A stretch of DNA of 64,000 bases from Corynebacterium poyangense (GTDB lineage: Bacteria; Actinomycetota; Actinomycetes; Mycobacteriales; Mycobacteriaceae). The translations under genes and the position numbers were made by a program. This document shows positions 17,939-26,693 of the stretch, in pieces. Positions within the stretch are counted from its first letter, which is position 1. Every line of letters starts with the position of its first letter. Below the pieces are notes generated by a model that saw nothing but the letters and a program-made list of their open reading frames with translations, made no database searches and was not told the DNA's origin. The stretch is taken from contig NZ_CP046884.1 of assembly GCF_014522205.1 (NCBI RefSeq), forward strand, positions 1,550,001-1,614,000, read 5' to 3'.

Positions 17939-19641
17939 TGGTGTCGTGGTTACTAGCACAAACTCGCCCGGTACTAGCGCCCTTAGCATGGTCTACCTTG
18001 TGCCGTATCGGGGATCACCTTTTAGGATGTTTCCTGCTTGGGCTCTCCGCATGGGGAGTTTTCTCCTATGCCATCGCGTGGCACAACGGGGCAGGATTTA
18101 GCACCTCGGTGTTAACCACCATTGTGGTCACTATGGTCCTGGTCTGTCTCCTTAAAGCCCTCCTCCACTACGGGGAACAATTCCTCGGTCACCTCGTCGC
18201 TTTCAAAGCCCTGGAATTGCTCCGCACGAACCTTTTTAGCTCACTGATCCCCCGATCCCCGGCACTAGTATGCGCCCGGTCATCCTCCGGATCCGGTGAC
18301 CTCTTAAGCCGAATTACCAGCGATATTGACGGCATTGAAGTGTTTTTTGCACACTCCATCGCGCCGATAATTTCCTCTGTTGTCGTTCCATTCTTCCTCC
18401 TGGGAGGAATCGGCATCCTCATTTCACCATCGTTGGCATTCACCGCGGCGCTCGTTGTGGTCATCACGTGGTGTCTGCTTTTGATCGTGGGCTGGAAAAG
18501 CACAACCACTGCGGCAGAATCCCGGCTGCGTTCTACTGGTCAGATCAACCAACATCTCAGCGATACCATTCATGGTCTTGCAGAAGTCATCGGATATAAC
18601 GCTGTCCAACGAAGAACCAACGAGTTAACCACGTTGCGCCACACCAGCATCGCCTCTTCCCAAAGAATTGGTTTTTGGTTATCTACTCGACGTATCTTCA
18701 CTACCGCCGGGCAGGTTCTCAGTGTCATCCTCCCGCTGTGGGCAGTATGGTCAGATCTCACTACCGGGCAACTCAGTGTGCAATGGTGCGCCGTGGCATT
18801 AATACTGCTATGGCGCCAGTGGGAGACGATCGATGGTGTGGAGGCGTGCGCCACAGCTCTCCACACCGCTTTAAGCGGTGCACGCCGGATCTATGAGGTG
18901 GCTCATTCTCCGCTTCCTATCCTTGATGGAACAACCCCCTTCCCCACCGATCACGCCCCGGACATTACCTGGAATAACGTCTACTTCTCTTATCCAGAAG
19001 AAGGAGAACAGCTCCGAGGTGCGCACTTAAAGTCTTTCACCGCACAGGCTCATTCTGGTCAATGGACTACATTTATCGGCCGAACTGGCTCTGGAAAATC
19101 TACAGTTATTCGGCTTCTGCTGCGCTACTGGGAACCAACCCAAGGCACGATCCTTATCAACGACACCGATCTTTCTCAGTTCTCTCGCCGTGATCTCTAT
19201 GCTTCAGTTGGAGTAGTAGCTCAACACAGCAGTCTGATGAGCGGAACAATAGCCGATAACCTTTCGCTAGCTACCCCGCACATCACAGATTCCCAGATGT
19301 GGGAGGCTCTTCACGCGGTGGGCTTAGCCGAAGAAATCACCTCCCAGGGGGGATTGGCGGCATCGGTGGGTGAAGCAGGAAGCTCGTTGTCCGGGGGCCA
19401 ACAGCAACGGCTCGCTATTGCAGCGATGCTGCTAAAACGTCCATCCTTGGTAATCCTCGACGAGGCTACCTCACATCTCAACCCACCCCTAGCCGCACAG
19501 GTCCGCCATCACATCCGAGACTTTCTGCCGAACGCCACCGTCATAGAGATTAGTCATAGTGCAGATCGTGAGGATCCACTTATTGACCAGGTCATCAACC
19601 TTGATGGTGGGAAAATTATCGAGACCTCACAGCGGGACTAG
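17935..19641 (+). CDS. ABC exporter subunit, fused membrane and ATPase domains (second of a pair)
   Basis: 568 aa, partner of the preceding gene. Membrane domain in residues 1 to about 310. The ATPase domain has Walker A GRTGSGKSTVIRLLLR, signature LSGGQQQRLAIAAMLL and Walker B SLVILDEATSHLN, followed by EISHSADRE with the switch His. Both subunits keep a catalytic Glu, so both ATP sites may be active. The start is GTG 17935 or ATG 17938; both overlap the upstream stop (GTGATG). Its last 4 bp overlap the convergent tex stop. Confidence 0.87.
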   Translation: MMVSWLLAQTRPVLAPLAWSTLCRIGDHLLGCFLLGLSAWGVFSYAIAWHNGAGFSTSVLTTIVVTMVLVCLLKALLHYGEQFLGHLVAFKALELLRTNLFSSLIPRSPALVCARSSSGSGDLLSRITSDIDGIEVFFAHSIAPIISSVVVPFFLLGGIGILISPSLAFTAALVVVITWCLLLIVGWKSTTTAAESRLRSTGQINQHLSDTIHGLAEVIGYNAVQRRTNELTTLRHTSIASSQRIGFWLSTRRIFTTAGQVLSVILPLWAVWSDLTTGQLSVQWCAVALILLWRQWETIDGVEACATALHTALSGARRIYEVAHSPLPILDGTTPFPTDHAPDITWNNVYFSYPEEGEQLRGAHLKSFTAQAHSGQWTTFIGRTGSGKSTVIRLLLRYWEPTQGTILINDTDLSQFSRRDLYASVGVVAQHSSLMSGTIADNLSLATPHITDSQMWEALHAVGLAEEITSQGGLAASVGEAGSSLSGGQQQRLAIAAMLLKRPSLVILDEATSHLNPPLAAQVRHHIRDFLPNATVIEISHSADREDPLIDQVINLDGGKIIETSQRD

Positions 19642-21947
19642 GAGCCAAAACCGGCTTGTCGTAATGCGTCGGCCATAGCACCAGATGGTGACCGCTGAGA
19701 TTGTCGTTGAGAGTTATGGGTTCGACGTTTTCCTGAGCGATGTTTCTGTTCCGCTGGGGAAACAGACTTCCTTTTGGCTCGGGGTTTCGAGGTCGAGGCT
19801 TCACCAGGTTCATCATCTAGGCGAAGGCTAAGACCGATCCTCTTGCGGTGTTCATCAACCTCCACCACTTTGACTTTCACCACTTGTCCAGAGCGAACCA
19901 CATCATGAGGGTCACGAACGAAGCTCGTGGACATCGCCGATACATGGATCAGCCCATCGTGGTGAACTCCGATGTCTACAAAAGCCCCGAACGCAGCCAC
20001 GTTAGTCACCGTGCCTTCCAGGATCATCCCCGGTTGGACGTCGGAAATCTGTTTCACACCCTCGTGGAAGCGGGCCGTCTTGAACTCAGGACGGGGATCT
20101 CGTCCGGGCTTTTCGAGCTCACTGAGAATATCGCTCACCGTAGGGATACCGACCGTAGAATCCGCAAAATCAGCAGGATTGAGCTTTGATAAGACAGCTG
20201 AATTAGCAATCAGCTCGCTGACATTTAACCCCGTGGTGTGACAGATTTTTTTAACAACTGGATAGGACTCGGGGTGCACCGCAGAAGAGTCCAAGGGCTC
20301 TTGGCCATTACGGATTCTTAAGAAGCCGGCACACTGCTCGAATGCTTTGGGGCCTAGGCGCGGGACTTTATGCAGCTCTTGGCGCGTCGCAAAAGCGCCA
20401 TGTTCATCACGATAAGACACAATATTTTCAGCGAGCGTAGCCGTAATACCCGCTACCCGAGCAAGCAACGACGCTGAAGCTGAATTGACATCTACACCGA
20501 CTGCATTGACGGCATCTTCTACCACTGCATCCAAACCACGGGCCAGCAGACTCTGGTTGACGTCGTGTTGGTACTGCCCTACCCCAATGGCTTGGGGATC
20601 AATTTTCACTAGTTCCGCGAGAGGGTCTTGGAGGCGTCGGGCAATAGACACCGCCCCACGCAGTGACACATCCATGTCAGGAAATTCTTCTGCTGCTACT
20701 GGTGACGCAGAATAAACTGATGCCCCAGCTTCGGACACCACCACCGGAATCGGCCGCCGCCCCCCAGCTTGAGCGATAAGATCAGCGACCTCGTGAGCTA
20801 ATTTATCGCTTTCTCGACTCGCAGTACCGTTGCCAACGGCGATCAGCTCTACTCGATACTCAGCGCACAATTGGGCAAGTACCTGAACCGCTTCATCCCA
20901 TTGCTGACGTGGTTGATGGGGATAGACAACTGCAGTATCGAGAACTTTCCCGGTAGCATCCACCACCGCAGCTTTTACCCCATTTCGGTAACCAGGATCA
21001 AGTCCAAGTGTGGTTCGCTGCCCGGCAGGAGCAGCCAGGAGCAAATCCCGAAGATTGCGCTGAAAGACGTCGAGAGCTTGAGTTTCAGCAAATTCCCGCA
21101 ATCTATTGCGGATATCCAAGGCAGCAGACACCTCTAATTTTGTGCGCCAACCAAACCGAACTGCATCGCGAAGAAAGTCTGACTCCTTTGTCGCTAGCTC
21201 GAATTGCGCCGCAATCATGTGCTGGTAAGACTCGTCATCACCCGGCTCAAATGTGAGGTGGAGAAAACCCTCCTTTTCGCCTCGGACTAGAGCCAGAATT
21301 CGATGTGATGGCAACGAGCTAAAGGCTTCAGAGAAATCAAAATAATCTCGGTACTTAGCTCCCTCCGTCGCTTTGTCAGCTACCACTCGAGATATCAAAA
21401 CCCCTTCGCGGTACATCTTTTCCCGAATAGCCCCCACCATGTCAGGGTCAGTAGCGAAACGATCAATTAAGATCGCTTTAGCACCTGCTAAGACCGCAGC
21501 TGTATCAGGATACCCCTCGGTGATGTACTCCTTTGCTAAGGAGTCTGGGTGCTGCGTAGGGTGAGCGATCAGAGTGTCCACCAACGGTGCAATTCCGGCT
21601 TGACGGGCCTTATCAGCCTTCGTCGTCCGCCTCCTCTTAAAGGGAAGATACAGATCCTCTAGCCGAGCCTTAGAATCGCACGAGTCAATGAGACTACGTA
21701 AGTCCGACGTCAGCTTCCCCTGCTCATCAATAGCTGCGATGATGGCTTCTTTGCGCTCTGCTAGCTCTTTCAGATATGCGAACCGTTCCTCTATATGCCG
21801 CAACTGGGCGTCATCTAAACCCTCAGTAGCTTCTTTTCGGTAGCGGGCAATAAAAGGAACGGTATTGCCGTCCTCGAGAAGCTTCAGCGCAGAGGAAACT
21901 TGGTGTTCCTTAACATTGAGTTCCTGAGCTATTGTGCGTGCGATCAT
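19638..21947 (-). CDS. Tex family RNA-binding transcriptional accessory protein
   Basis: 769-aa protein with the full Tex layout. An N-terminal helical region (NVKEHQVSSALKLLEDGNTVPFI in two parts, ARYRKEATEGLDDAQLR) comes first. A YqgF/RuvX-like nuclease fold (TLGLDPGYRNGVKAAVVD) and helix-hairpin-helix motifs (VNSASASLLARVAGI) follow. Then comes an S1 RNA-binding domain near residues 640-710 (GMILEGTVTNVAAFGAFVDIG). The C-terminal tail is basic. Tex binds structured nucleic acid and influences transcription and ribosome function; its exact role here is unknown. Monocistronic, convergent with the ABC pair. Confidence 0.94.
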   Translation of the reverse strand: MIARTIAQELNVKEHQVSSALKLLEDGNTVPFIARYRKEATEGLDDAQLRHIEERFAYLKELAERKEAIIAAIDEQGKLTSDLRSLIDSCDSKARLEDLYLPFKRRRTTKADKARQAGIAPLVDTLIAHPTQHPDSLAKEYITEGYPDTAAVLAGAKAILIDRFATDPDMVGAIREKMYREGVLISRVVADKATEGAKYRDYFDFSEAFSSLPSHRILALVRGEKEGFLHLTFEPGDDESYQHMIAAQFELATKESDFLRDAVRFGWRTKLEVSAALDIRNRLREFAETQALDVFQRNLRDLLLAAPAGQRTTLGLDPGYRNGVKAAVVDATGKVLDTAVVYPHQPRQQWDEAVQVLAQLCAEYRVELIAVGNGTASRESDKLAHEVADLIAQAGGRRPIPVVVSEAGASVYSASPVAAEEFPDMDVSLRGAVSIARRLQDPLAELVKIDPQAIGVGQYQHDVNQSLLARGLDAVVEDAVNAVGVDVNSASASLLARVAGITATLAENIVSYRDEHGAFATRQELHKVPRLGPKAFEQCAGFLRIRNGQEPLDSSAVHPESYPVVKKICHTTGLNVSELIANSAVLSKLNPADFADSTVGIPTVSDILSELEKPGRDPRPEFKTARFHEGVKQISDVQPGMILEGTVTNVAAFGAFVDIGVHHDGLIHVSAMSTSFVRDPHDVVRSGQVVKVKVVEVDEHRKRIGLSLRLDDEPGEASTSKPRAKRKSVSPAEQKHRSGKRRTHNSQRQSQRSPSGAMADALRQAGFGS

Positions 21948-22026
21948 TCCGGTTAGTGTAATAGTTCAGCACCGGAGTTTGACAACTGTCAGGCTGGTGT
22001 TCCTTGTCCCCGCAGAGGTCAATAAT

Positions 22027-22950
22027 TCACTGGATACGATGAAAATCCAGGTAGGCGTCGGGATAGGAGTGCCGAATAGCATCTAGCACTCCCCACATCG
22101 GAGCTACGCCGGCTTCTTCCTCGGCACTGTCCCGGCACCTAGTGTCGGGAGAACCATCTAAATGCACCGAACTAGCAATCCCATAAATAACTTTATAGTT
22201 CCCCACTGAAATATAGTGCGGCCCACCGCTGTCTCCTGGTCGTTGACAGATATGAGGAATAAGGCTTTTAATATCAGCTTCGTGTCCATTACCTAGATCC
22301 AGAGTGAAGAGATCGATTTGATCATCGTTGATGAAGCCACATGTCTCTAGGGTTGTTCCGCCGTATTTACACGGAAGCGGTTCTGCCGCTAAGACGGTGG
22401 GGATGGCTGGTTGGGGAGGTGCCACGGGGGTTTGAGGATTTGTAATCTCAATGAGCCCCCAGTCTTCGAAGGATCCATCATTCTGGGGCATCAAGGATGA
22501 GTAACGAAAAGTTCCTAGGGGTTGATGAAGATCCGGCTGGCCATCTTTATCAAGGGCATAGATTTTATCTCCTACTTGCCCACAATGACCTGCGGTTACT
22601 GCGTAGTTGCGCGAGACAGCGGAGTTGTCAACATCGGGGGCGCGGAAAGAAAAAGCGCTGGTGCACAGAGTGAAGGTATCTGGGTTAGGAACGGGTGGGA
22701 TAATTCCGAAGGTGGTGCCGGGGGCCCAGAGAGGATCGCGGGGAACCACCACCTGGATACCTGAGTTTTCAGCGTCTTGGAGCACCTGGGTAGGAAACGT
22801 AGTGGTTGGTACGGAAGGCAGTGAAGAAGCACGAAGGTGGGGGCTATCCGGTGAGAACTCCTCAAACCAGGAGGAAGCATAATTCCTTAACCCCCAAACT
22901 CCGGACAGTATTAGGAGAACAAGGAAAAAGGTTCCTAGTCGGCGGCTCAT
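22027..22950 (-). CDS. Secreted or membrane-anchored trypsin-like serine protease
   Basis: 307 aa. N-terminal signal or anchor segment (residues 5-21, LGTFFLVLLILSGVWGL), then a chymotrypsin-fold protease with an intact triad. His122 is in AVTAGHCG, Asp163 in FEDWGLIEI and Ser241 in PGDSGGPHY; cysteine pairs flank the His and Ser loops. The ATG at 22950 lies 1 bp past the trmD stop, so it is read as part of the rimM-trmD transcript; the open frame reaching 23031 would overlap trmD by 80 bp and is not preferred. Substrate unknown. Placing a secreted protease at the end of this tRNA/rRNA-processing operon is unusual. Confidence 0.85.
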   Translation of the reverse strand: MSRRLGTFFLVLLILSGVWGLRNYASSWFEEFSPDSPHLRASSLPSVPTTTFPTQVLQDAENSGIQVVVPRDPLWAPGTTFGIIPPVPNPDTFTLCTSAFSFRAPDVDNSAVSRNYAVTAGHCGQVGDKIYALDKDGQPDLHQPLGTFRYSSLMPQNDGSFEDWGLIEITNPQTPVAPPQPAIPTVLAAEPLPCKYGGTTLETCGFINDDQIDLFTLDLGNGHEADIKSLIPHICQRPGDSGGPHYISVGNYKVIYGIASSVHLDGSPDTRCRDSAEEEAGVAPMWGVLDAIRHSYPDAYLDFHRIQ

Positions 22951-22951
22951 T

Positions 22952-23848
22952 CTAGCCTCGCGGTTGGTGACTATCGTCAACCGGAGAATGCCCCAATTCA
23001 AGACATCTGCGGTCTTCCGGGGATAGCTCAATCGTGGAGAGTAAATCCGGGCGTCGCTGCATGGTTCTTAGTAGCGCTTGATCTCTGCGCCAACGGTCTA
23101 TATTGGCGTGATTTCCGGAAAAAAGGATCTCAGGTACATCTAGACCTCGCCACTGTCTAGGTTTGGTAAAGCTGGGGCCTTCTAAAAGGCCATCCGAAAA
23201 GCTGTCGTTCTCATGGCTTTGGTGATTTCCTAAAACTCCGGGGATTAGGCGGACAATAGCTTCGGTGATGACCAACGTTGCTACTTCTCCACCAATGAGA
23301 ACATAGTCTCCGATGGATACCTCTCTCACCCGATAACGCTTCTGAGCGTCGCTAAACACCCGTTGGTCTATCCCTTCATAACGACCGCAGGCAAAGACAA
23401 TGTGACTCTCCGTGGACCAGGTTTGAGCCTGGGCTTGGGTAAACGGGATTCCTGCGGGAGTCGGGACAAGTAACAATGGTAAGGAGGGGTCCTCGGTTTC
23501 GGTGCAATCGCGGGGCCGGTCATAGCCAGAGGGAATATAGCCTTGTCGTTGATCGTGACGTTGCTGCCGTTGGTGTGGCAAGGAGCTACGCCACACATCA
23601 GCATGAGCAGCCGGACCGTGGGCTTGAGCAACATCATCTAAAGCAGGACCCCACACATCGGGTTTCATCACCATTCCCGGCCCCCCGCCACAGGGGGCAC
23701 TGTCGACTGCTTGATGCACACCGGTGGCCCACTGCCGAAGATTGTGAACCCGGACTTGAAGAGTGCCTTGTTCAATTGCGCGCCCCAGCAATGCATGGCG
23801 GAGAGGGTCGAGGTATTCCGGGAAGATGCTGATTACATCAATTTGCAT
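22952..23848 (-). CDS. trmD: tRNA (guanine(37)-N1)-methyltransferase
   Basis: SPOUT methyltransferase making m1G37 in tRNA, which prevents frameshifting. 298 aa. Motifs: DVISIFPEYLDPLRHALLGRA, GGGPGMVMKPDVW, ACGRYEGIDQRV and SIGDYVLIGGEVAT (the trefoil-knot SAM site). The protein is longer than the usual 230-270 aa because of a hydrophilic insert of about 50 residues (from HADVWRSSLPHQ to TETEDPSLP) between the substrate loop and the knot. Directly after rimM (2 bp gap). Confidence 0.95.
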   Translation of the reverse strand: MQIDVISIFPEYLDPLRHALLGRAIEQGTLQVRVHNLRQWATGVHQAVDSAPCGGGPGMVMKPDVWGPALDDVAQAHGPAAHADVWRSSLPHQRQQRHDQRQGYIPSGYDRPRDCTETEDPSLPLLLVPTPAGIPFTQAQAQTWSTESHIVFACGRYEGIDQRVFSDAQKRYRVREVSIGDYVLIGGEVATLVITEAIVRLIPGVLGNHQSHENDSFSDGLLEGPSFTKPRQWRGLDVPEILFSGNHANIDRWRRDQALLRTMQRRPDLLSTIELSPEDRRCLELGHSPVDDSHQPRG

Positions 23849-23850
23849 AA

Positions 23851-24348
23851 TTACAGCTCCAACAGACCATCCGGAGGGGTGATCGCTACTTTTCCGGCAG
23901 CTACATCCACCTCAGGGACAATGGCGTGGACGAAAGGTATTAGACAGTTCTTTCCGGTGTGTAGCTCAACTTCTAACAGCGTGTTGCGGGGAAGATGGGA
24001 GACACCCGTAATGGTGCCAATCTGAGTACCATCATGAAAAACAGTCAATCCCTCTAGCTCATGGTCATAAAACCCATCATCATCCGGCTCACGGGGTGGA
24101 GCCATAAACCTCGTCCCACGCAAAGAATCAGCTGAAGTCCGATCCTTGATCTCAGCGAATTTCACTAATAGACGCCCTTGGTGTGGACGCACCGCAGTAA
24201 TGGTGAGCTGGTGTTCCTTGTTATTTTGAACACCTCGAAGTACTTGGCCGACAGCGAACCGTTGTGCTGGTTCATCAGTAGTCACCTCAATCGCAACTTC
24301 ACCGCGCACCCCGTGGGACTTTATCACTCTGCCAATCATCAGCTCCAT
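23851..24348 (-). CDS. rimM: Ribosome maturation factor RimM
   Basis: 16S rRNA maturation factor that binds S19 and acts on the 30S head. 165 aa; starts MELMIGRVIKSHGVRGEVAIE with the typical N-terminal RimM domain, then a PRC-barrel domain with DHELEGLTVFHDGTQIGTI. First gene of the rimM-trmD-protease unit. rpsP, its usual partner, lies about 9 kb away at 33226, split off by the deo cluster. Confidence 0.95.
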   Translation of the reverse strand: MELMIGRVIKSHGVRGEVAIEVTTDEPAQRFAVGQVLRGVQNNKEHQLTITAVRPHQGRLLVKFAEIKDRTSADSLRGTRFMAPPREPDDDGFYDHELEGLTVFHDGTQIGTITGVSHLPRNTLLEVELHTGKNCLIPFVHAIVPEVDVAAGKVAITPPDGLLEL

Positions 24349-24409
24349 GGCTAAGTAACTTATCAGTCTAAATAAAAATATCTACCACTGGAACATTTGT
24401 AATTTTCAA

Positions 24410-24423
24410 CATTGACTATTGTT
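24410..24423. promoter_or_regulatory. Candidate deo operator upstream of deoD
   Basis: CATTGACTATTGTT, 73 bp before the deoD ATG. It matches the element between deoA and cdd (30399-30412 read on the minus strand, CATTGACAATTGTT) at 13 of 14 bases and includes the -35 hexamer in both places. The probable ligand is the SorC-family regulator encoded at 32165-33124 (inference). Confidence 0.5.
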
Positions 24424-24441
24424 AGCAATCAGTCGTAGCTT
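24412..24441 (+). promoter_or_regulatory. Candidate deoD promoter
   Basis: TTGACT (24412-24417), an 18-nt spacer, then TAGCTT (24436-24441), which fits the corynebacterial -10 pattern TANNNT. The start codon lies 55 bp downstream, preceded by AAGGAGAGCTC. Confidence 0.5.
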
Positions 24442-24495
24442 AAGAAGTAGCTAACTGGCTGCTATTACCTTATCTTTATCGAGCAAGGAGAGCTC

Positions 24496-25209
24496 ATGCT
24501 TTCGACGCCGCACATTAATCCGCAGGGCGTACCCATCGCCGAGACTGTTCTCCTCCCGGGCGATCCTCTTCGCGCCAAATTCATTGCTGAAAACTACCTC
24601 GACGACGTGGTCCAATTCAATAAAGTCCGCAATATGTTGGGCTATACCGGCACCTTCCACGGCAGCCCCGTCTCAGTCATGGGATCCGGCATGGGGATCC
24701 CCTCGATATCTTTGATCTCCCATGAATTACTCCATATTTTTGGGGCCCGACGCCTCATTCGGGTTGGTTCTTGTGGGTCCTTCCAAGCTCAACTCAAACC
24801 CTACAACATCATTGTGGCCCAAGGTGCCTGCACTGATTCCCGATTTATCGAACAATTTCAGACCCCAGGGACCTACGCCCCCATTTGCTCCTGGAATTTA
24901 CTCAAAGCAATCAGTGCAGAGGCTGAACGTCAGGGGATTGAGATACACGTCGGCAATATTTTGTCTTCGGATATTTTCTACCACTTTGATAACAGCGTTA
25001 ATGAACGCTGGGCCCGGATGGGGGTCCTAGGAGTGGAGATGGAATCTGCCGGCATGTATGCCGTTGCCGCTGCGGCAGGCGCCGAGGCGCTTGGTGTATT
25101 TACTGTCTCCGATAACCTGATAACCGGGGAAAAGACCACATCTGAGGAGCGAGAAAAAGCCTTTACTCAGATGATGGAATTGGCTCTCCCGCTCGCAACA
25201 TTAGGATAA
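24496..25209 (+). CDS. deoD: DeoD-type purine nucleoside phosphorylase
   Basis: Splits purine (deoxy)nucleosides with phosphate into base and (deoxy)ribose-1-phosphate. 237 aa, family length. Motifs: LLPGDPLRAKFIAENYLDD, GSGMGIPSISLISHEL near residue 58, and GVEMESAGMYAVAAAAG near residue 178 (the ribose-binding Glu-Met-Glu segment). AAGGAGAGCTC precedes the ATG. Followed after 3 bp by an MFS transporter gene, so the two are co-transcribed. Part of the nucleoside regulon extending to 33 kb. Confidence 0.96.
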   Translation: MLSTPHINPQGVPIAETVLLPGDPLRAKFIAENYLDDVVQFNKVRNMLGYTGTFHGSPVSVMGSGMGIPSISLISHELLHIFGARRLIRVGSCGSFQAQLKPYNIIVAQGACTDSRFIEQFQTPGTYAPICSWNLLKAISAEAERQGIEIHVGNILSSDIFYHFDNSVNERWARMGVLGVEMESAGMYAVAAAAGAEALGVFTVSDNLITGEKTTSEEREKAFTQMMELALPLATLG

Positions 25210-25212
25210 GAC

Positions 25213-26586
25213 ATGACTAAGGTATCAGCGAAAGCCGCTGTCCCCATTCTCCTCATCACCTTTATCTTTAGCCTGGTTATAGACAACGGCTTCAAATTCA
25301 TGAGCCTCGCTATTTCCCAGGACCTCTCACTAAATATTTCCACTGCCTCGTTGCAAGCCACCCTAGCCGGAATAGTCATCGGCATCGGAGCCGTGGTCTA
25401 CGCCGCGTTGGCAGATAGTTTCCCCATCCGCAATCTTCTCAATATCGGCCTCATTCTTATAGCCGTCGGCTCTATCATCGGATTCCTCGGGCAACACGTG
25501 TGGACTCTGGTACTGATGGGACGACTTGTTCAAACATGCGGATTGGCGGCCGCCGAAACACTCTACGTCATTTACGTCACCAAACACCTACCTGAAAAGG
25601 ATCAAAAAACCTACCTCGGGTTTTCCACCTCGGCGTTCCAACTAGCGATGCTCTTCGGCACCCTCACCAGTGGGTTTATCGCAACCTACGTGTCGTGGAC
25701 CGCGATGTTTTTGGTGTCTCTCCTGGCGCTTCTAGCCATTCCCGTGGTCACCAGAAAAGTCCCGGTAGAAGCCGCTGTCCGCGGAAACTTAGATCTCTTT
25801 GGATTGCTCTACGTCGCAACCATTGCAACCTCAGTGATGTTCTTTATGACCAGCTTCAAGTGGATCTGGGTCGTGGTTTTCGCACTAGCGCTCATCCTCT
25901 TCATCCTCCATGTACTCAAATCCCCTACCGCACTAGTGAAACCCGAATTTTTCAGCAACCAACGCTATGTGTGGGCGCTCATCACCGTAGCTGTGGTGTA
26001 TTCCACCCAACTAGGGCTAACCACCCTCGTCATCCCTTATGCAGTCAAAGAGCTCCATAATCTCAACTTAGATACCGCTAGTCTTCTCATGGCGCCAGGA
26101 TATGCCGCCGGCGCCCTCCTCGGCGCACTGTCTGGATACGTAGCTAAGGTTCTCAATTCTCGCCAAACCATGGTGGTGGCTCTAAGTTTAATTGTGGTAG
26201 CCCTGCTTCTCATCGCCATCGTGATCGACGGTCCGCTCTGGGTCATTGTCTTTGCAGTCATCCTTTTCTCTGGGGGTTTTGCCACCATGTACGCCCCCTT
26301 GGTTAACTCTGCGCTCCAGAACATTCCCGCCGAAAAAACGGGGGTAGCTATTGGGTTTTATAACCTCACCATCAATATCGCTATCCCCGTGGGAATCAGC
26401 TACACCGCCGCTTTGATCGACTCCGGAATATCATCACTGGGGGCTTTATCAAACGCCACCACCACTACCGGCCTCGCCATTTCTTCCGTTACCTGGATAT
26501 TAGCGGTGATTGCTGCCAGTGGAATGGCCATTTACTTTATCTCAGACTTCTTTATGTCTAAGAAGGAGAACGCTTCCCGCTTGTAA
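25213..26586 (+). CDS. MFS transporter (probable nucleoside or base permease by context)
   Basis: 457-aa integral membrane protein with roughly fourteen hydrophobic segments and the MFS-typical GRLVQTCGLAAAETLYVIYV segment (motif C-like region of the DHA2 type). No periplasmic domain. It directly follows deoD (3 bp). The sequence does not reveal the substrate; nucleosides, bases or a related efflux role are suggested only by operon context. The terminator-like hairpin at 26628-26665 lies beyond it. Confidence 0.8.
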   Translation: MTKVSAKAAVPILLITFIFSLVIDNGFKFMSLAISQDLSLNISTASLQATLAGIVIGIGAVVYAALADSFPIRNLLNIGLILIAVGSIIGFLGQHVWTLVLMGRLVQTCGLAAAETLYVIYVTKHLPEKDQKTYLGFSTSAFQLAMLFGTLTSGFIATYVSWTAMFLVSLLALLAIPVVTRKVPVEAAVRGNLDLFGLLYVATIATSVMFFMTSFKWIWVVVFALALILFILHVLKSPTALVKPEFFSNQRYVWALITVAVVYSTQLGLTTLVIPYAVKELHNLNLDTASLLMAPGYAAGALLGALSGYVAKVLNSRQTMVVALSLIVVALLLIAIVIDGPLWVIVFAVILFSGGFATMYAPLVNSALQNIPAEKTGVAIGFYNLTINIAIPVGISYTAALIDSGISSLGALSNATTTTGLAISSVTWILAVIAASGMAIYFISDFFMSKKENASRL

Positions 26587-26620
26587 ACCGCTGCACTGTG
26601 CAGGTTTTCCGCAGCAGAAA

Positions 26621-26665
26621 CTAGAAAACCCGGGGCCACTGATCTTAAGAATCACTGCCTCGGGT
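26621..26665 (-). terminator. Terminator of the deoA-deoC-pgm transcript
   Basis: ACCCGAGGC and GCCCCGGGT (complement of 26657-26665 and 26628-26636) pair over 9 positions with one G-U. On the minus strand this is followed by TTTTCT. It sits 29 bp beyond the pgm stop codon and may also stop transcription from the convergent MFS gene. Confidence 0.65.
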
Positions 26666-26693
26666 ACCTCTGTGATCAGCAATAGACGTGCAC

